Both the position numbers and the translations under genes were made by a program. A model generated the notes under the pieces. That model did no database searches and was not told where the DNA came from. It worked only from the letters and a program-made list of their open reading frames with translations. This document shows, piece by piece, positions 43,071 to 51,900 of a stretch of DNA of 64,000 nucleotides. Numbering within the stretch: the stretch's first letter is position 1; the number at the start of each line of letters is the position of its first letter. This DNA comes from Candidatus Competibacteraceae bacterium (lineage in GTDB: Bacteria > Pseudomonadota > Gammaproteobacteria > Competibacterales > Competibacteraceae), in assembly GCA_027492875.1 (NCBI GenBank), contig JAPUDV010000076.1, positions 1 through 64,000 on the forward strand. The letters are read 5' to 3'.

Positions 43071-43970
43071 ATGAAATCCCATCCTCTTTACCTGTTCGCG
43101 CTCGATCCCACCCACATCGGCGCGGGCGGCTACCGGCTGGGCCGGGTGGACAACACCATTCTGCGTGATGCCGCCACCGGCCTGCCCAAGCTTCCCGGCA
43201 GTTCGATCAACGGCGCCACCCGCTCCGCCGCGATCTATTCCCTGCCCGATGGCGAGCGGGAACCGGCGATGCAGTACGCCCGCGCCATCCTCGACGAGCA
43301 GAACAAGAAGCGCCCCCATCCCGGCGCCAAGGATCCGGTCGCGCGGGTGTTTGGCTACGCCGAGGGCGATGCCGAGGGGCAATCCCGCATCGGTCTGGTC
43401 TCGTTCCGCGACGCCGAAATCCTCGCCTTCCCGGTCCCGACCATGACCGGGCCGCGCTGGATCACCACGCCCGCCCTGCTGGAGGCCGCCGGTTGCCAGG
43501 ACGTCCCGAAGATCAACGATCCGACCAAGATCATCACCCAAAGCGTCGGCACCCCACCATCCCGGCTCAACCTGGGCTGGATTCTGCTGGACGCGGCACC
43601 CAAGCCAATTCCCTTCCCGGCTTTCCTGAACGATCAACCGGGCATGGCTCATGCCCGCGCCAACCTGGTGCTGGTTCACGACAGCCTGTTCCCCAGCCTG
43701 GTCAACGCCAATCTGGAAACCCGTACCTCGGTGTCGATCGACTTCGAGACCGGCGCCGGGGCGGATGGGCTGCTGTTCACTTACGAAGCCGCCCCGCGCG
43801 GCACGCTCTACCGGGGGCAGGTGGATTTCGACGACCAGCGCTTTTCCGCCGAATACCCGGGTGCGCTGGCGCTGGTGAAAAAGGGACTGATGCTGGCTTG
43901 TCAACTGGGCCTGGGTGCGATGACTACCCGGGGTTTTGGGCGGATGCAACCGATGCTGGCGGAGGCGTGA
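43071..43970 (+). CDS. cmr4: Cmr4-like Cas7 backbone subunit
   Basis: 299 residues. The Cmr4 start is clear: LYLFALDPTHIGAGGYRLGRVDNTILRDAATGLPKLPGSSING (the HIGAG and LPGSSxxG motifs), then RVFGYAEGD, SFRDAEILAFPVP, and a final GLGAMTTRGFGRM glycine-rich loop. Multiple copies form the crRNA-binding backbone and cut target RNA at six-base intervals; the catalytic Asp in this family lies in the first third, and VDNTIL supplies a candidate. 14 bases after Cas10, 1 base before Cmr5. Confidence 0.85.
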   Translation: MKSHPLYLFALDPTHIGAGGYRLGRVDNTILRDAATGLPKLPGSSINGATRSAAIYSLPDGEREPAMQYARAILDEQNKKRPHPGAKDPVARVFGYAEGDAEGQSRIGLVSFRDAEILAFPVPTMTGPRWITTPALLEAAGCQDVPKINDPTKIITQSVGTPPSRLNLGWILLDAAPKPIPFPAFLNDQPGMAHARANLVLVHDSLFPSLVNANLETRTSVSIDFETGAGADGLLFTYEAAPRGTLYRGQVDFDDQRFSAEYPGALALVKKGLMLACQLGLGAMTTRGFGRMQPMLAEA

Positions 43971-43971
43971 C

Positions 43972-44361
43972 ATGATCAATCTCGAACCGCTGGCCGCCAG
44001 GGCCGCGCAAGACATGGTGATTCCCACCACCCCCAAGGACTCGCTCAATCTCATCAACAAGGCGTTGATGGTGCTGGCCGAACAGGGCTTGTTCGCCTTC
44101 GGCTTGTTTCTGAACAGTCGCAAGGACCGGGAAGACGCCCTGGCCCGGCAAATCCACGCCGCCGTCAGCCGGTTGCTGGTGGACGCTAGCCTGGCCGCCA
44201 CGCCACCGAATGGCCTAGCCATCGCCGACTACTACAAGGCGCTGACCGAATCCCGCCCCAACGAGCCGGACGCTCAGGCCCTGCAACGGCTGATTCTCAC
44301 CAAACAGGTGGTGGAAACCGCCCTCACCTACGGGCGGTATCAGGCCCGATCGCTGACCTGA
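43972..44361 (+). CDS. cmr5: Cmr5-like small subunit (Cas11)
   Basis: 129 residues, all helical, matching Cmr5: an N-terminal helix (LEPLAARAAQDMVIPTT), then LAEQGLFAFGLFLNSRKDREDALARQI and the second half QRLILTKQVVETALTYGRYQARSL. Cas11 subunits line the inner belly of the effector next to the target strand. Start ATG 43972 chosen because it lies directly after the Cmr4 stop. Confidence 0.85.
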   Translation: MINLEPLAARAAQDMVIPTTPKDSLNLINKALMVLAEQGLFAFGLFLNSRKDREDALARQIHAAVSRLLVDASLAATPPNGLAIADYYKALTESRPNEPDAQALQRLILTKQVVETALTYGRYQARSLT

Positions 44362-44371
44362 GGCGCGCGCC

Positions 44372-45211
44372 ATGCCCTTTACCGGTCTGACCTTGGAACT
44401 GGAAACGCCGCTGCACATCGGCGCCGGACGGAGCGGGATGCTGGCGCGGGGTCACGGTTTCGTGCCGGGCCACGTCATCAGTTACGCGCTGGTCGCCACC
44501 ATTGGCAAAGCCCGTGGGGGCCAATCCGCCGATTTCGTCCGCGCCCTGACGGCCGTCTTGCAGGATGTGCGTTGCGGCCCGTTTTTCCTGCTGGACGCGG
44601 AAAAGCAACACCCTCTGTTGCCCCGGCGCGACCGGGAGCGCATCGAAAACCAGCATCTGACCGCCCGCAACCAGGTCACTCTCGACCCGCACGCCGGTAG
44701 CGCGGTGGAAAGCGCCCTGTTCGAGGTGGAAAGCATCGCCGCCCGGGTACTGCACGGTCCCCGGCGTGGCCAACCCGTGCAACTGGCCGGCGGTCTCTGG
44801 CATCGTGTTCCCCACCTGGCCGGGAAACCGCTCCAGGACTGGTTTTGTGCTGGCCTGCTGCTCGGCGGCGAACTCAAGACTGGGATGGGTCGGGTCAAGC
44901 TGGCGCGACAAGGCTGGCGACCGAACGGACCGCATTACGCCCAGCATCCCGGCTGGCCGGCGGACGAACGCGGTCTGCATTTGACCAAAGATACCCTCCT
45001 GCCCGGTCCCAGCCTGGACGGCGCGACCGATGCGCCACTGCAACCCTGGCTGGGCCGGTTGTTCGACCCACAACAGGGCTTCGGGCGACGCTTCAGCCCG
45101 CCGGCGCTGGTCCGGCTGGACGGCACGGTTCGGGAAGCCGGTGTGTTTCTGCCGAGCGATCGCGAGGTGGGTCTGGGCTGCTGGACGAGAACCGATGCCT
45201 CGGCTGACTGA
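44372..45211 (+). CDS. RAMP subunit, Cas5/Cmr3-like or Cmr6-like
   Basis: 279 residues. It starts with LTLELETPLHIGAGRSGMLARGHGFVPGHVISYALVATIG, a RAMP beta strand and glycine loop, and has LLLGGELKTGMGRVKLARQGW in the last third, a loop typical of Cas5/Cmr3 and Cmr6 proteins. No catalytic residue can be named. The operon has no other clear Cas5 candidate, so this is my first choice for the crRNA-handle binding subunit. Its 3' end overlaps cas6 by 17 bases. Confidence 0.65.
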   Translation: MPFTGLTLELETPLHIGAGRSGMLARGHGFVPGHVISYALVATIGKARGGQSADFVRALTAVLQDVRCGPFFLLDAEKQHPLLPRRDRERIENQHLTARNQVTLDPHAGSAVESALFEVESIAARVLHGPRRGQPVQLAGGLWHRVPHLAGKPLQDWFCAGLLLGGELKTGMGRVKLARQGWRPNGPHYAQHPGWPADERGLHLTKDTLLPGPSLDGATDAPLQPWLGRLFDPQQGFGRRFSPPALVRLDGTVREAGVFLPSDREVGLGCWTRTDASAD

Positions 45212-46049
45212 TTTCCACGGTCTGCGGATCTACGGTCTCGACTGCACCCTGCACAGTTCCCAGCCGTTGACGATGCGCGGCTATTACGGCGGCTGGCTGC
45301 GTGGTGTCCTCGGTCATGCCCTGTTTCGCGGCAACTGCGTTTACCCGGAACCTCGTTGCGCCGGATGCGCCCTCAGCAGCGGCTGTCCCTATCCCCAGGT
45401 GTTCAAGCCGCACTTGCTACCCGGCCAGGACAACCGGCTGCCACCCTACCTGTTGCACCACTGGAACCTCCTGGCGACCGGCACCCGCTTCAGCCTGCTG
45501 CTGCTCAATCCAGCGCTGGGTTACGCCGAGAACTGGCTGCGCCAACTCGACCGCTTCCTGCCGGACCTGGACATCGGCGGCCAGCGCGGCGTCCGGCTGA
45601 GCGAGGTCCGCGACCTGGCCAGCGGCCAAGTCGCCTTCCGCGCCGGCCAATTCGTCCCGGGCGCCCGACTCAACCCTCTGCACCCTCCACTCCCCACGGA
45701 CGAGCGCCTCACCGTGCGACTGCTCACCCCGCTGGTCAGCAAGCACCAGCACGCCGATCCGCTGTGGGGCGCCCTGCGTACCCGACTGCAGCGGCTGGTC
45801 AACGCCTACGGCGACGGCCAGCCGGTGATCGCGCCCGATGCCACGCCCTGGCGGCTGGCGACCGCCCGCCTGGAACCTCACACCGTTATCCAGGGTCTCG
45901 ACTCCCGCCGGGGCATCCGCGGCGTGCGCGGCGAATTGGCACTGACCGACCTGACGCCGGTGGGCGCGCAACTGCTAGCCGCCGGCAACCTGCTCCATGC
46001 GGGCGGCGAAGCCACCCTGGGTTTTGGGCGCTACGCCTGGCAATCCTGA
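45195..46049 (+). CDS. cas6: Cas6-family crRNA-processing endoribonuclease
   Basis: 284 residues from ATG 45195 inside the previous gene. Signature: an early MRGYYGGWLRGVLGHAL segment, a cysteine-rich knuckle (CVYPEPRCAGCALSSGCPYPQVF) typical of this Cas6 branch, and the glycine-rich C-terminal loop GGEATLGFGRY. Cas6 cuts the repeat transcript into crRNAs with an 8-base 5' handle. A histidine near the N terminus (GHALFRGNC) might be catalytic. Last gene of the operon. Confidence 0.8.
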   Translation: MPRLTDFHGLRIYGLDCTLHSSQPLTMRGYYGGWLRGVLGHALFRGNCVYPEPRCAGCALSSGCPYPQVFKPHLLPGQDNRLPPYLLHHWNLLATGTRFSLLLLNPALGYAENWLRQLDRFLPDLDIGGQRGVRLSEVRDLASGQVAFRAGQFVPGARLNPLHPPLPTDERLTVRLLTPLVSKHQHADPLWGALRTRLQRLVNAYGDGQPVIAPDATPWRLATARLEPHTVIQGLDSRRGIRGVRGELALTDLTPVGAQLLAAGNLLHAGGEATLGFGRYAWQS

Positions 46050-46090
46050 CCCGCCTACCTCGTTCCTCACCGACCCGCTCCCCGAAATTT

Positions 46091-46118
46091 TGAAAATCTC
46101 GTCGTCTCCCGCGTCGTA
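46091..46118 (+). promoter_or_regulatory. Shared ECF-like promoter motif A
   Basis: TGAAAAT (46091-46097), 14 bases, CGTCGTA (46112-46118). It lies 42 bases after cas6 and 49 before the small ORF at 46167. A CCGCTCCCC element upstream is also found before copy B. Confidence 0.45.
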
Positions 46119-46166
46119 GCCATGGAAAGCCTGGGCAAGCGCGCCTAGCTCAGGGATGGAGCCAGC

Positions 46167-46283
46167 ATGGACGCCCTCGCCCCGCTCTCGTCGTTTCCCC
46201 TTCCCACGTCGAACCCGGCGCCGCCCGCTCGGCGCAAGGTACTGGCCATCGACGCCCAGTACGCCAAGCGCGCGGCGATATGA
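46167..46283 (+). CDS. Small 38-residue ORF downstream of motif A
   Basis: ATG at 46167 with GGAG 9 bases upstream; the product is proline-rich at the start and ends RRKVLAIDAQYAKRAAI. The end could be the beginning of an RNase H-like strand (VLAIDxxY) cut short by the TGA, so this may be the 5' stump of a longer gene. Included because it is the first possible product of promoter motif A. Confidence 0.3.
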   Translation: MDALAPLSSFPLPTSNPAPPARRKVLAIDAQYAKRAAI

Positions 46284-46333
46284 CTCCGGGGTGAAATCGT
46301 TTGCCCCGCTCCCCAGCGATCACAAAATCGTTT

Positions 46334-46361
46334 TGAAAATCCGCGCCCCCGCCGCGTTGTA
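46334..46361 (+). promoter_or_regulatory. Shared ECF-like promoter motif B
   Basis: TGAAAAT (46334-46340), 14 bases, CGTTGTA (46355-46361), followed by AGAGAGCC. It lies 36 bases before the gene at 46398. The -10-like part and AGAGAGC are repeated upstream of 53922. Confidence 0.5.
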
Positions 46362-46397
46362 AGGATAGAGAGCCAAGAAACTCAGAGGAAGAACGGG

Positions 46398-46670
46398 ATG
46401 AACCGACCGCAACAAGTCCGCGCCGTGTTTCAGGAGCTGCGTCAGACTCTAGGCGACCGCTACAGTGCGGGAGAATTACTGGAGCGGGCTGCCGCGTTGG
46501 TGGATCTGTTAACGGACGAGGATGATCCTCTCGACCGGGAATGCATCACAGGTCGGATTCCCTTCGAGGAACGGGATCTGCATGAGGCGATGGCGGATGG
46601 CGGATGGCGCATTCTGAACACAGCATATCGCCATGAACGCCATCTCTTTGATGAGCAGGTGTTTGAATGA
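46398..46670 (+). CDS. Small acidic hypothetical protein
   Basis: 90 residues, strongly acidic (LTDEDDPLDRE), helical at the start (PQQVRAVFQELRQTLG, AGELLERAAALVDLL). GAGGAAG precedes the ATG. It is the first gene after promoter motif B and is followed by the HTH gene after 43 bases. An acidic small first gene might be an inhibitor or an antitoxin-like partner, which is speculation. No family recognised. Confidence 0.55.
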   Translation: MNRPQQVRAVFQELRQTLGDRYSAGELLERAAALVDLLTDEDDPLDRECITGRIPFEERDLHEAMADGGWRILNTAYRHERHLFDEQVFE

Positions 46671-46713
46671 AAATCCGCGAGAACGAGGGCCATGAAGCGG
46701 ATGGGAGCACGGT

Positions 46714-46998
46714 ATGGCTAAACCCGTGAATATCACGAGGCATGGCATGACCTTGGCGGTGCGGGAACACCTCGCCGCTGGTCAGTCCATCACCCGCCTG
46801 GAAGCTCTGGTGTTGTTTGGGGTCGCCAATTTGCCGGCCATCATCAAGGAGATGCGCGATCAGGGTTGGGTAATTCAATCGCGCTGGATTCCCTACGCCA
46901 CGGCGGTGCGGCGCATCAATGAACACGCCGTGCTGCAACCACCCGCCAACCTGCCGGTGCGGGAGATTCAGCTGACGGAGTACTGGGTCAATCGATGA
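46714..46998 (+). CDS. Helix-turn-helix-type small protein
   Basis: 94 residues. SITRLEALVLFGVANLPAIIKEMRDQGWVI resembles a winged-helix DNA-binding core of the kind seen in small phage and plasmid regulators (start TRxxALxxxGxxNLxxxIxxLRxxGW). GGAG precedes the ATG. The stop codon overlaps the start of the helicase gene (ATGA), so the two are probably co-translated. It may bind DNA near the operon or assist the helicase. Confidence 0.65.
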   Translation: MAKPVNITRHGMTLAVREHLAAGQSITRLEALVLFGVANLPAIIKEMRDQGWVIQSRWIPYATAVRRINEHAVLQPPANLPVREIQLTEYWVNR

Positions 46999-48866
46999 AG
47001 CGCCGTTTCTCGATGCGCCAGCGACGGATGCTCGCCTGGATCGCGGCGGGACGTTGCCAGCAATGCGATCAACCTCTGGAACCCGGATTTCATGCCGACC
47101 ACCGCCGCCCGTTCGCTCAAGGCGGACCGACGCTGATTCAGAATGGCCAGGCCCTGTGCGGACCCTGTAACCGCAGGAAAGGAACGACGATGCCCACGCT
47201 CAAGCTCCGCCCCTGGCAACAGGATGCTCACCACAAAGCCCTGACCTGGCTGGTCCAGGAACGCCAGGATCGACGGTTTCTGATCAATGCCGCGCCGGGG
47301 GCCGGCAAGACCCGGGTGTCGTGTGCCATTGCCCAGACCCTGCTGGCGATAGGGGAAATCGACCGGGTGGTCGTCATCGCCCCGCGCGCCGAGGTGGTCC
47401 AGCAATGGGCCGATGACTTCCGACAGGTCACCGGACGTTTCATGAGCAAGGTCACCGCGCGGGATGGCGAGATCCACCGTCTGGGCCTGGATGTCTGCGC
47501 CACCTGGGCCGCCATCCAGGGCTTGCAGGATGCCCTGCAAGCCGTGTGTCGCGCGGCCCGGGTGCTGGTGATCTGCGACGAACACCACCATGCCGCCGTG
47601 CAGGCCGCCTGGGGCGAAGGCGCGGACAGCGCCTTCACCGACGCCACGTTTGCCCTGGTGCTGACCGGCACGCCGATCCGCTCGGACGGGGCGGAATCGG
47701 TGTGGCTGCCTTACGATGACGCCGGAGCGATCGACCATCCCGAGGGTGGTACCTACACTCTGACCTATGGCCAGGCGGTCGATCTCGGTTACTGCCGGCC
47801 GGTGACCTTTCATCGCCATGAAGGCCGGTTCACCGTTGACCTGGAGGATGGGCAGACGGTGCAGGTCTCCGGTCGGCAACCGGCTACCTTCCCCCGGCCG
47901 CTGGCCCGGATTCCCGGCTTGCAACGGGCGCTCGATTTCTATCGATTGGCCTGTACGCCGCAGTACGCCGCCGATGGGCGCACCCCGTTGGCGACCGGCT
48001 ATCAGGCCACCATGCTGGACAGCGCCGCGCAGAAACTGGATGAGCTGCGGCTGCGGTTGCCCAACGCCGGCGGGCTGGTGATTGCGCCCTCCATCGAGAT
48101 GGCCGAGTACATAGCCCGGCTGATCGAGCAGGTGGAAGGCGAAGCGCCGGTGTTGGTGCATAGCCAGATGCCCAACCCCGACCTCAAGATCAAGACCTTC
48201 AAGAACACCGCCAAGCGCTGGCTGGTGTCGGTGGCCATGATCTCGGAAGGCGTCGATATCCCGCGCTTGCGGGTGCTGGTCTATCTGCCCAGCGCCCTGA
48301 CCGAACTGGCGTTCCGTCAAGCCATCGGCCGGGTGGTGCGGACCTATGGTCCCGACGACGACACTCGCGCTTATGTGGTGATGCCCTCGTTCGACACTTT
48401 CGAGCGCTACGCTCGGCGGGTCGAGGAGGAAATGCCGGCCGCGCTGCGGGTCCATCGCGAACCGCGGAGCAAGCGCTGCCCGATCTGCGGCGAGGAGTGT
48501 GCGCTGGGCGCGCAGGAATGTTCCGGTTGCGGCCATGAGTTCCCGGTCGCTGCCGCGAGGTTTAAGCCGTGTCCGACCTGCGGGGCGCTAAATGCCAAGA
48601 GCGCCGTCACCTGTACGACCTGTGGCGCAGGGTTCGCCAGCGGCTTCACCCTGACCCTCGACGAGGCCCTGCGCACCGGCGCGATCGTGCGTGGCATGGA
48701 CCTGGGTGAGAGCGAGGTTCGCGAAGCCGAACAAATGGCGCCGCTCATTCGCCAGCGCGTGTTGCACAGCGGCGACGAGAAGCTGGTGCACATCTTGAGG
48801 GTTTTACCCGACGAAAGCTGGGCGCGGTTGCGGGATATTCTGGCGGTTCCGGGTCGCGCATTGTAG
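46995..48866 (+). CDS. HNH nuclease-SF2 helicase fusion with C-terminal zinc ribbons
   Basis: 623 residues. Residues 15-63 form an HNH domain: Cys21/Cys24, the HxDH of His33-Asp35-His36, Asn50, Cys55/Cys58. A DEAD/DEAH-type SF2 helicase follows: GAGKT (102-106), DEHHH (195-199), LTGTPIRSD, and the motif VI segment QAIGRVVR. The last 140 residues carry two zinc ribbons (CPICGEEC, CSGCGHEF; CPTCGALN, CTTCGAGF). Such fusions occur in phage replication and in restriction-like defence systems; nuclease plus translocation on DNA is the expected activity. Third gene after shared promoter motif B. Confidence 0.85.
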   Translation: MKRRFSMRQRRMLAWIAAGRCQQCDQPLEPGFHADHRRPFAQGGPTLIQNGQALCGPCNRRKGTTMPTLKLRPWQQDAHHKALTWLVQERQDRRFLINAAPGAGKTRVSCAIAQTLLAIGEIDRVVVIAPRAEVVQQWADDFRQVTGRFMSKVTARDGEIHRLGLDVCATWAAIQGLQDALQAVCRAARVLVICDEHHHAAVQAAWGEGADSAFTDATFALVLTGTPIRSDGAESVWLPYDDAGAIDHPEGGTYTLTYGQAVDLGYCRPVTFHRHEGRFTVDLEDGQTVQVSGRQPATFPRPLARIPGLQRALDFYRLACTPQYAADGRTPLATGYQATMLDSAAQKLDELRLRLPNAGGLVIAPSIEMAEYIARLIEQVEGEAPVLVHSQMPNPDLKIKTFKNTAKRWLVSVAMISEGVDIPRLRVLVYLPSALTELAFRQAIGRVVRTYGPDDDTRAYVVMPSFDTFERYARRVEEEMPAALRVHREPRSKRCPICGEECALGAQECSGCGHEFPVAAARFKPCPTCGALNAKSAVTCTTCGAGFASGFTLTLDEALRTGAIVRGMDLGESEVREAEQMAPLIRQRVLHSGDEKLVHILRVLPDESWARLRDILAVPGRAL

Positions 48867-48918
48867 CGACCGAAAGTATATAATATCAAAGTTGATACAA
48901 CTGTTCTGGGGAATTCCG

Positions 48919-51900
48919 ATGTCCATCGTTGACCTGCTGGACCGCCTGCCATCGCCGGTTGCGTTTCCGCTCCAAAGCTACCTGGAGGAATCTCACCCGC
49001 ATCTGAAGCTGTGGGCGATCTGCGACTCGGTGGAACTCCTGCTGCGGCTGCTGGTGTTCGTCGGCATCGCCGATCTGGCGGGTCAGGACGGGAAACCGCC
49101 CCAAGCGCTGCGGGCCAAGCTGCGCGAGCCGATCGAGCGGCCGACCTTCGGCGGCTGGTGGGGCATGGCGGAGGCCGTTACCGAGGCCTTGGAACGGCAA
49201 CCGGACAGCCTCGTTCCAGAGCTGGCGCCCTGGGTACGCAACACCCTGGCGCCATTATTGAAAAGTGGAGGCCATCATGCCGAAAACTCCTTGCTGGCGT
49301 TGCGCAACCGCCTCGCCCACGGCGGCGGGGTGACACGGGCGTTGGCGGAGAAACTGCTGGCGGTTTGGCGGGAGCCGTTCGAGCAGGCGATGCAGACGAT
49401 CGCCTGGTTGGGTGAGCTGACGTTGGTGGTGCCAGGACTCCATGGTTACAGCTGCCTGCGGGGTCCGACACCGGAAGGGGTTCCCTACACGCCCGGCAAT
49501 CTGGCGACGGTGGCTGAAGCGCTGGCGCGAGCGGACGCCGTGGCCGTGGTGCGGGGCGACCGCGCCCTGCCGCTGTGGCCGCTGCTGTTGTATGGCCCAC
49601 CCGGCAACCCCTACGACGACCACCCCAGCGGGGAGAGCGTGCCGCAAGTCTACGTGCGCCAAGGCGATATCCGCTTGCAATACACGCCGCTGGGCGCGGA
49701 AGTGTGTCACAGCGAAGCCGGCGACGCCGCGCTGGCCCGATTCCAGGAGTTGTTCCACATGGATCGAGCACCGTCACCCACTCGTCAAGCGCGCTTCCAG
49801 GTCCGGGATTTCCGGGACCGAATTCGCAGTCTCGCCGACCGACTAGTGGGGCGGACGGTGGAGTTGGCGACCCTCCGGGGCGTGCTGGAGGCGACCGCTG
49901 AAGGCGTGATCTGGGTAGCCGGGACGGCCGGCATCGGTAAATCCAGCCTGCTGGCGCGGATCGCCCAGGACTATCTGGAAGCGCCACCCTCCCATATGTG
50001 GGTGTTGCCTTACTGGTTCGATGCCGGCGACGCGCGGTGCCAGCGCGAGATGTTTCTTCGCTTTGCCATCGAACGGTTGCGAGACTGGCTCTGCGTCGCA
50101 CCCCCGGACGCGGGCCAGGACCCGCCCAAGCCGCTGATCCAGTTGCGCACGCTGCTCCAGCAAGGCCACGGTCAGCGCGTCGTCTTCATCCTCGATGGGC
50201 TGGATGAAATCACGAGCCGCGATCGTCATTTTGCCCGCGATATCCCGCTCAGTTTACGCCTGCCCGGCGTGGTCTGGCTGTGCGCGGGGCGACCGGAACA
50301 GGGCTTGTCTGAGCAGTTCAATCCGGAGATCGCACATCATCCCTTCCCGAACGGGTTGCCGCCGATGCGTGAGGGCGATATTCGAGAAATGTTGCTGAAC
50401 AATCTGACGGGGGAGTTGTGTAAACGGCTGATCGGTCATGATCAAGAGCGTGGTGAGCAAGTAAAAAATCCGTTCATCGACAAGGTTGCTAAGGCCGCGC
50501 ATGGCCTGCCGTTGTATGTGCGCTATGTGATTAACGATATTTGGGCGGGCCGTTACCGCCTGCTCGATGCGGGCGAACGCTTGCCGCCCAGTTTGAACGC
50601 TTATCATGAAGAACATTTACGGCGTTGTAGCGTGAGCAGCTTGCACCAAGTCCTGACGCCTATCGTGGCCTTATTGGCGGTGATGTATGAAGAACCGACC
50701 GTGGACATTCTCGCGGCGTTGCTGCGGCAACGCACATTGATTCCCGCCGGCGAACGGGGACTCGCGTTGGTGCAGGAGGGATTGAACGCGCTGGAGTCCA
50801 TGATCAAGCGTAAGCGAGATGAGGACGGACAAATTTACTATGCCTTGCATCATCACTCGTTACGCCAGCATATCCAGAACAGTCCACCTACACGTCAGGC
50901 AGTGGAAACGGCGCGGGAATTTTTGGGCGATGCGGCGCTGCAAGTGAAGCCGGATGCTGCGGCGCATTATCTTTATCGCTATGGCATTGATCATTTGGTC
51001 GAAGAAGAAATGGGGCGGCACCAAGACGCCTTACGCTTGCTGACACGATTTGATTATCTGATGGCGCGGTTTCACATCTTGCAGGACACTCCAGTAGCAG
51101 CAGATCTGCGTATTGACTGGCAAACCTACCTGGAAACGGGTGGAGTTTTGGATGATGAAGCGCGGATTTGGCAAGCATTTTTCCGGGAGAACGAGCATAT
51201 CCTGCGGCGCGGGGATGAAGACTGGCCTGCCTATAAGATTTTACTGCAACTGGCCATCGAACATGCGGATGATAGCCCGATTACGCAACAAGCCGAAGCA
51301 TGGCTGGCGCAACCCGGGAATTGTGATTGGGTGTGGCTGCGGAATCCGTGTCGGCCAGAGCATGTTCCCTTTAATCCCGTAGTACAAATCTTTGAAGGTC
51401 ATGCTGATACGGTTAATGGCGCACTGGAACTCAGTGACGGGCGTATTTTATCCTGGTCTGAAGACTGTACGTTGCGAATTTGGGATCGTGATGATAGCAG
51501 TCGTTTTATTGAATTAAAAGGACATACTCGTGCGGTCACTGGCGCGAAGGAATTACCCGATAATCGTATTATCTCATGTTCTAAAGATGGTACTTTACGA
51601 TTCTGGGACAGCACGACAGGCTATTTATTAGAAGAGTTATATTTGAATGAAAATGAATTATCTGGTGTCGATATATTGCCTAATGGAAAAATAATTTTCT
51701 ATACAAACAAATATCTACTCAAACTTATAGATATTGATGGAAAAATTATTAGTCTAAATAAATCAAGTGAGCATATACATAATTTCAATGTATTGCCGGA
51801 TAATACTATTGTTTCTTGGAACTACCAGCAATATTATTGTTGGAATGGTGAAACGGGAGAACAGGTTTCGAGAGACGAAAATATGTTGAAAAATATTCGA

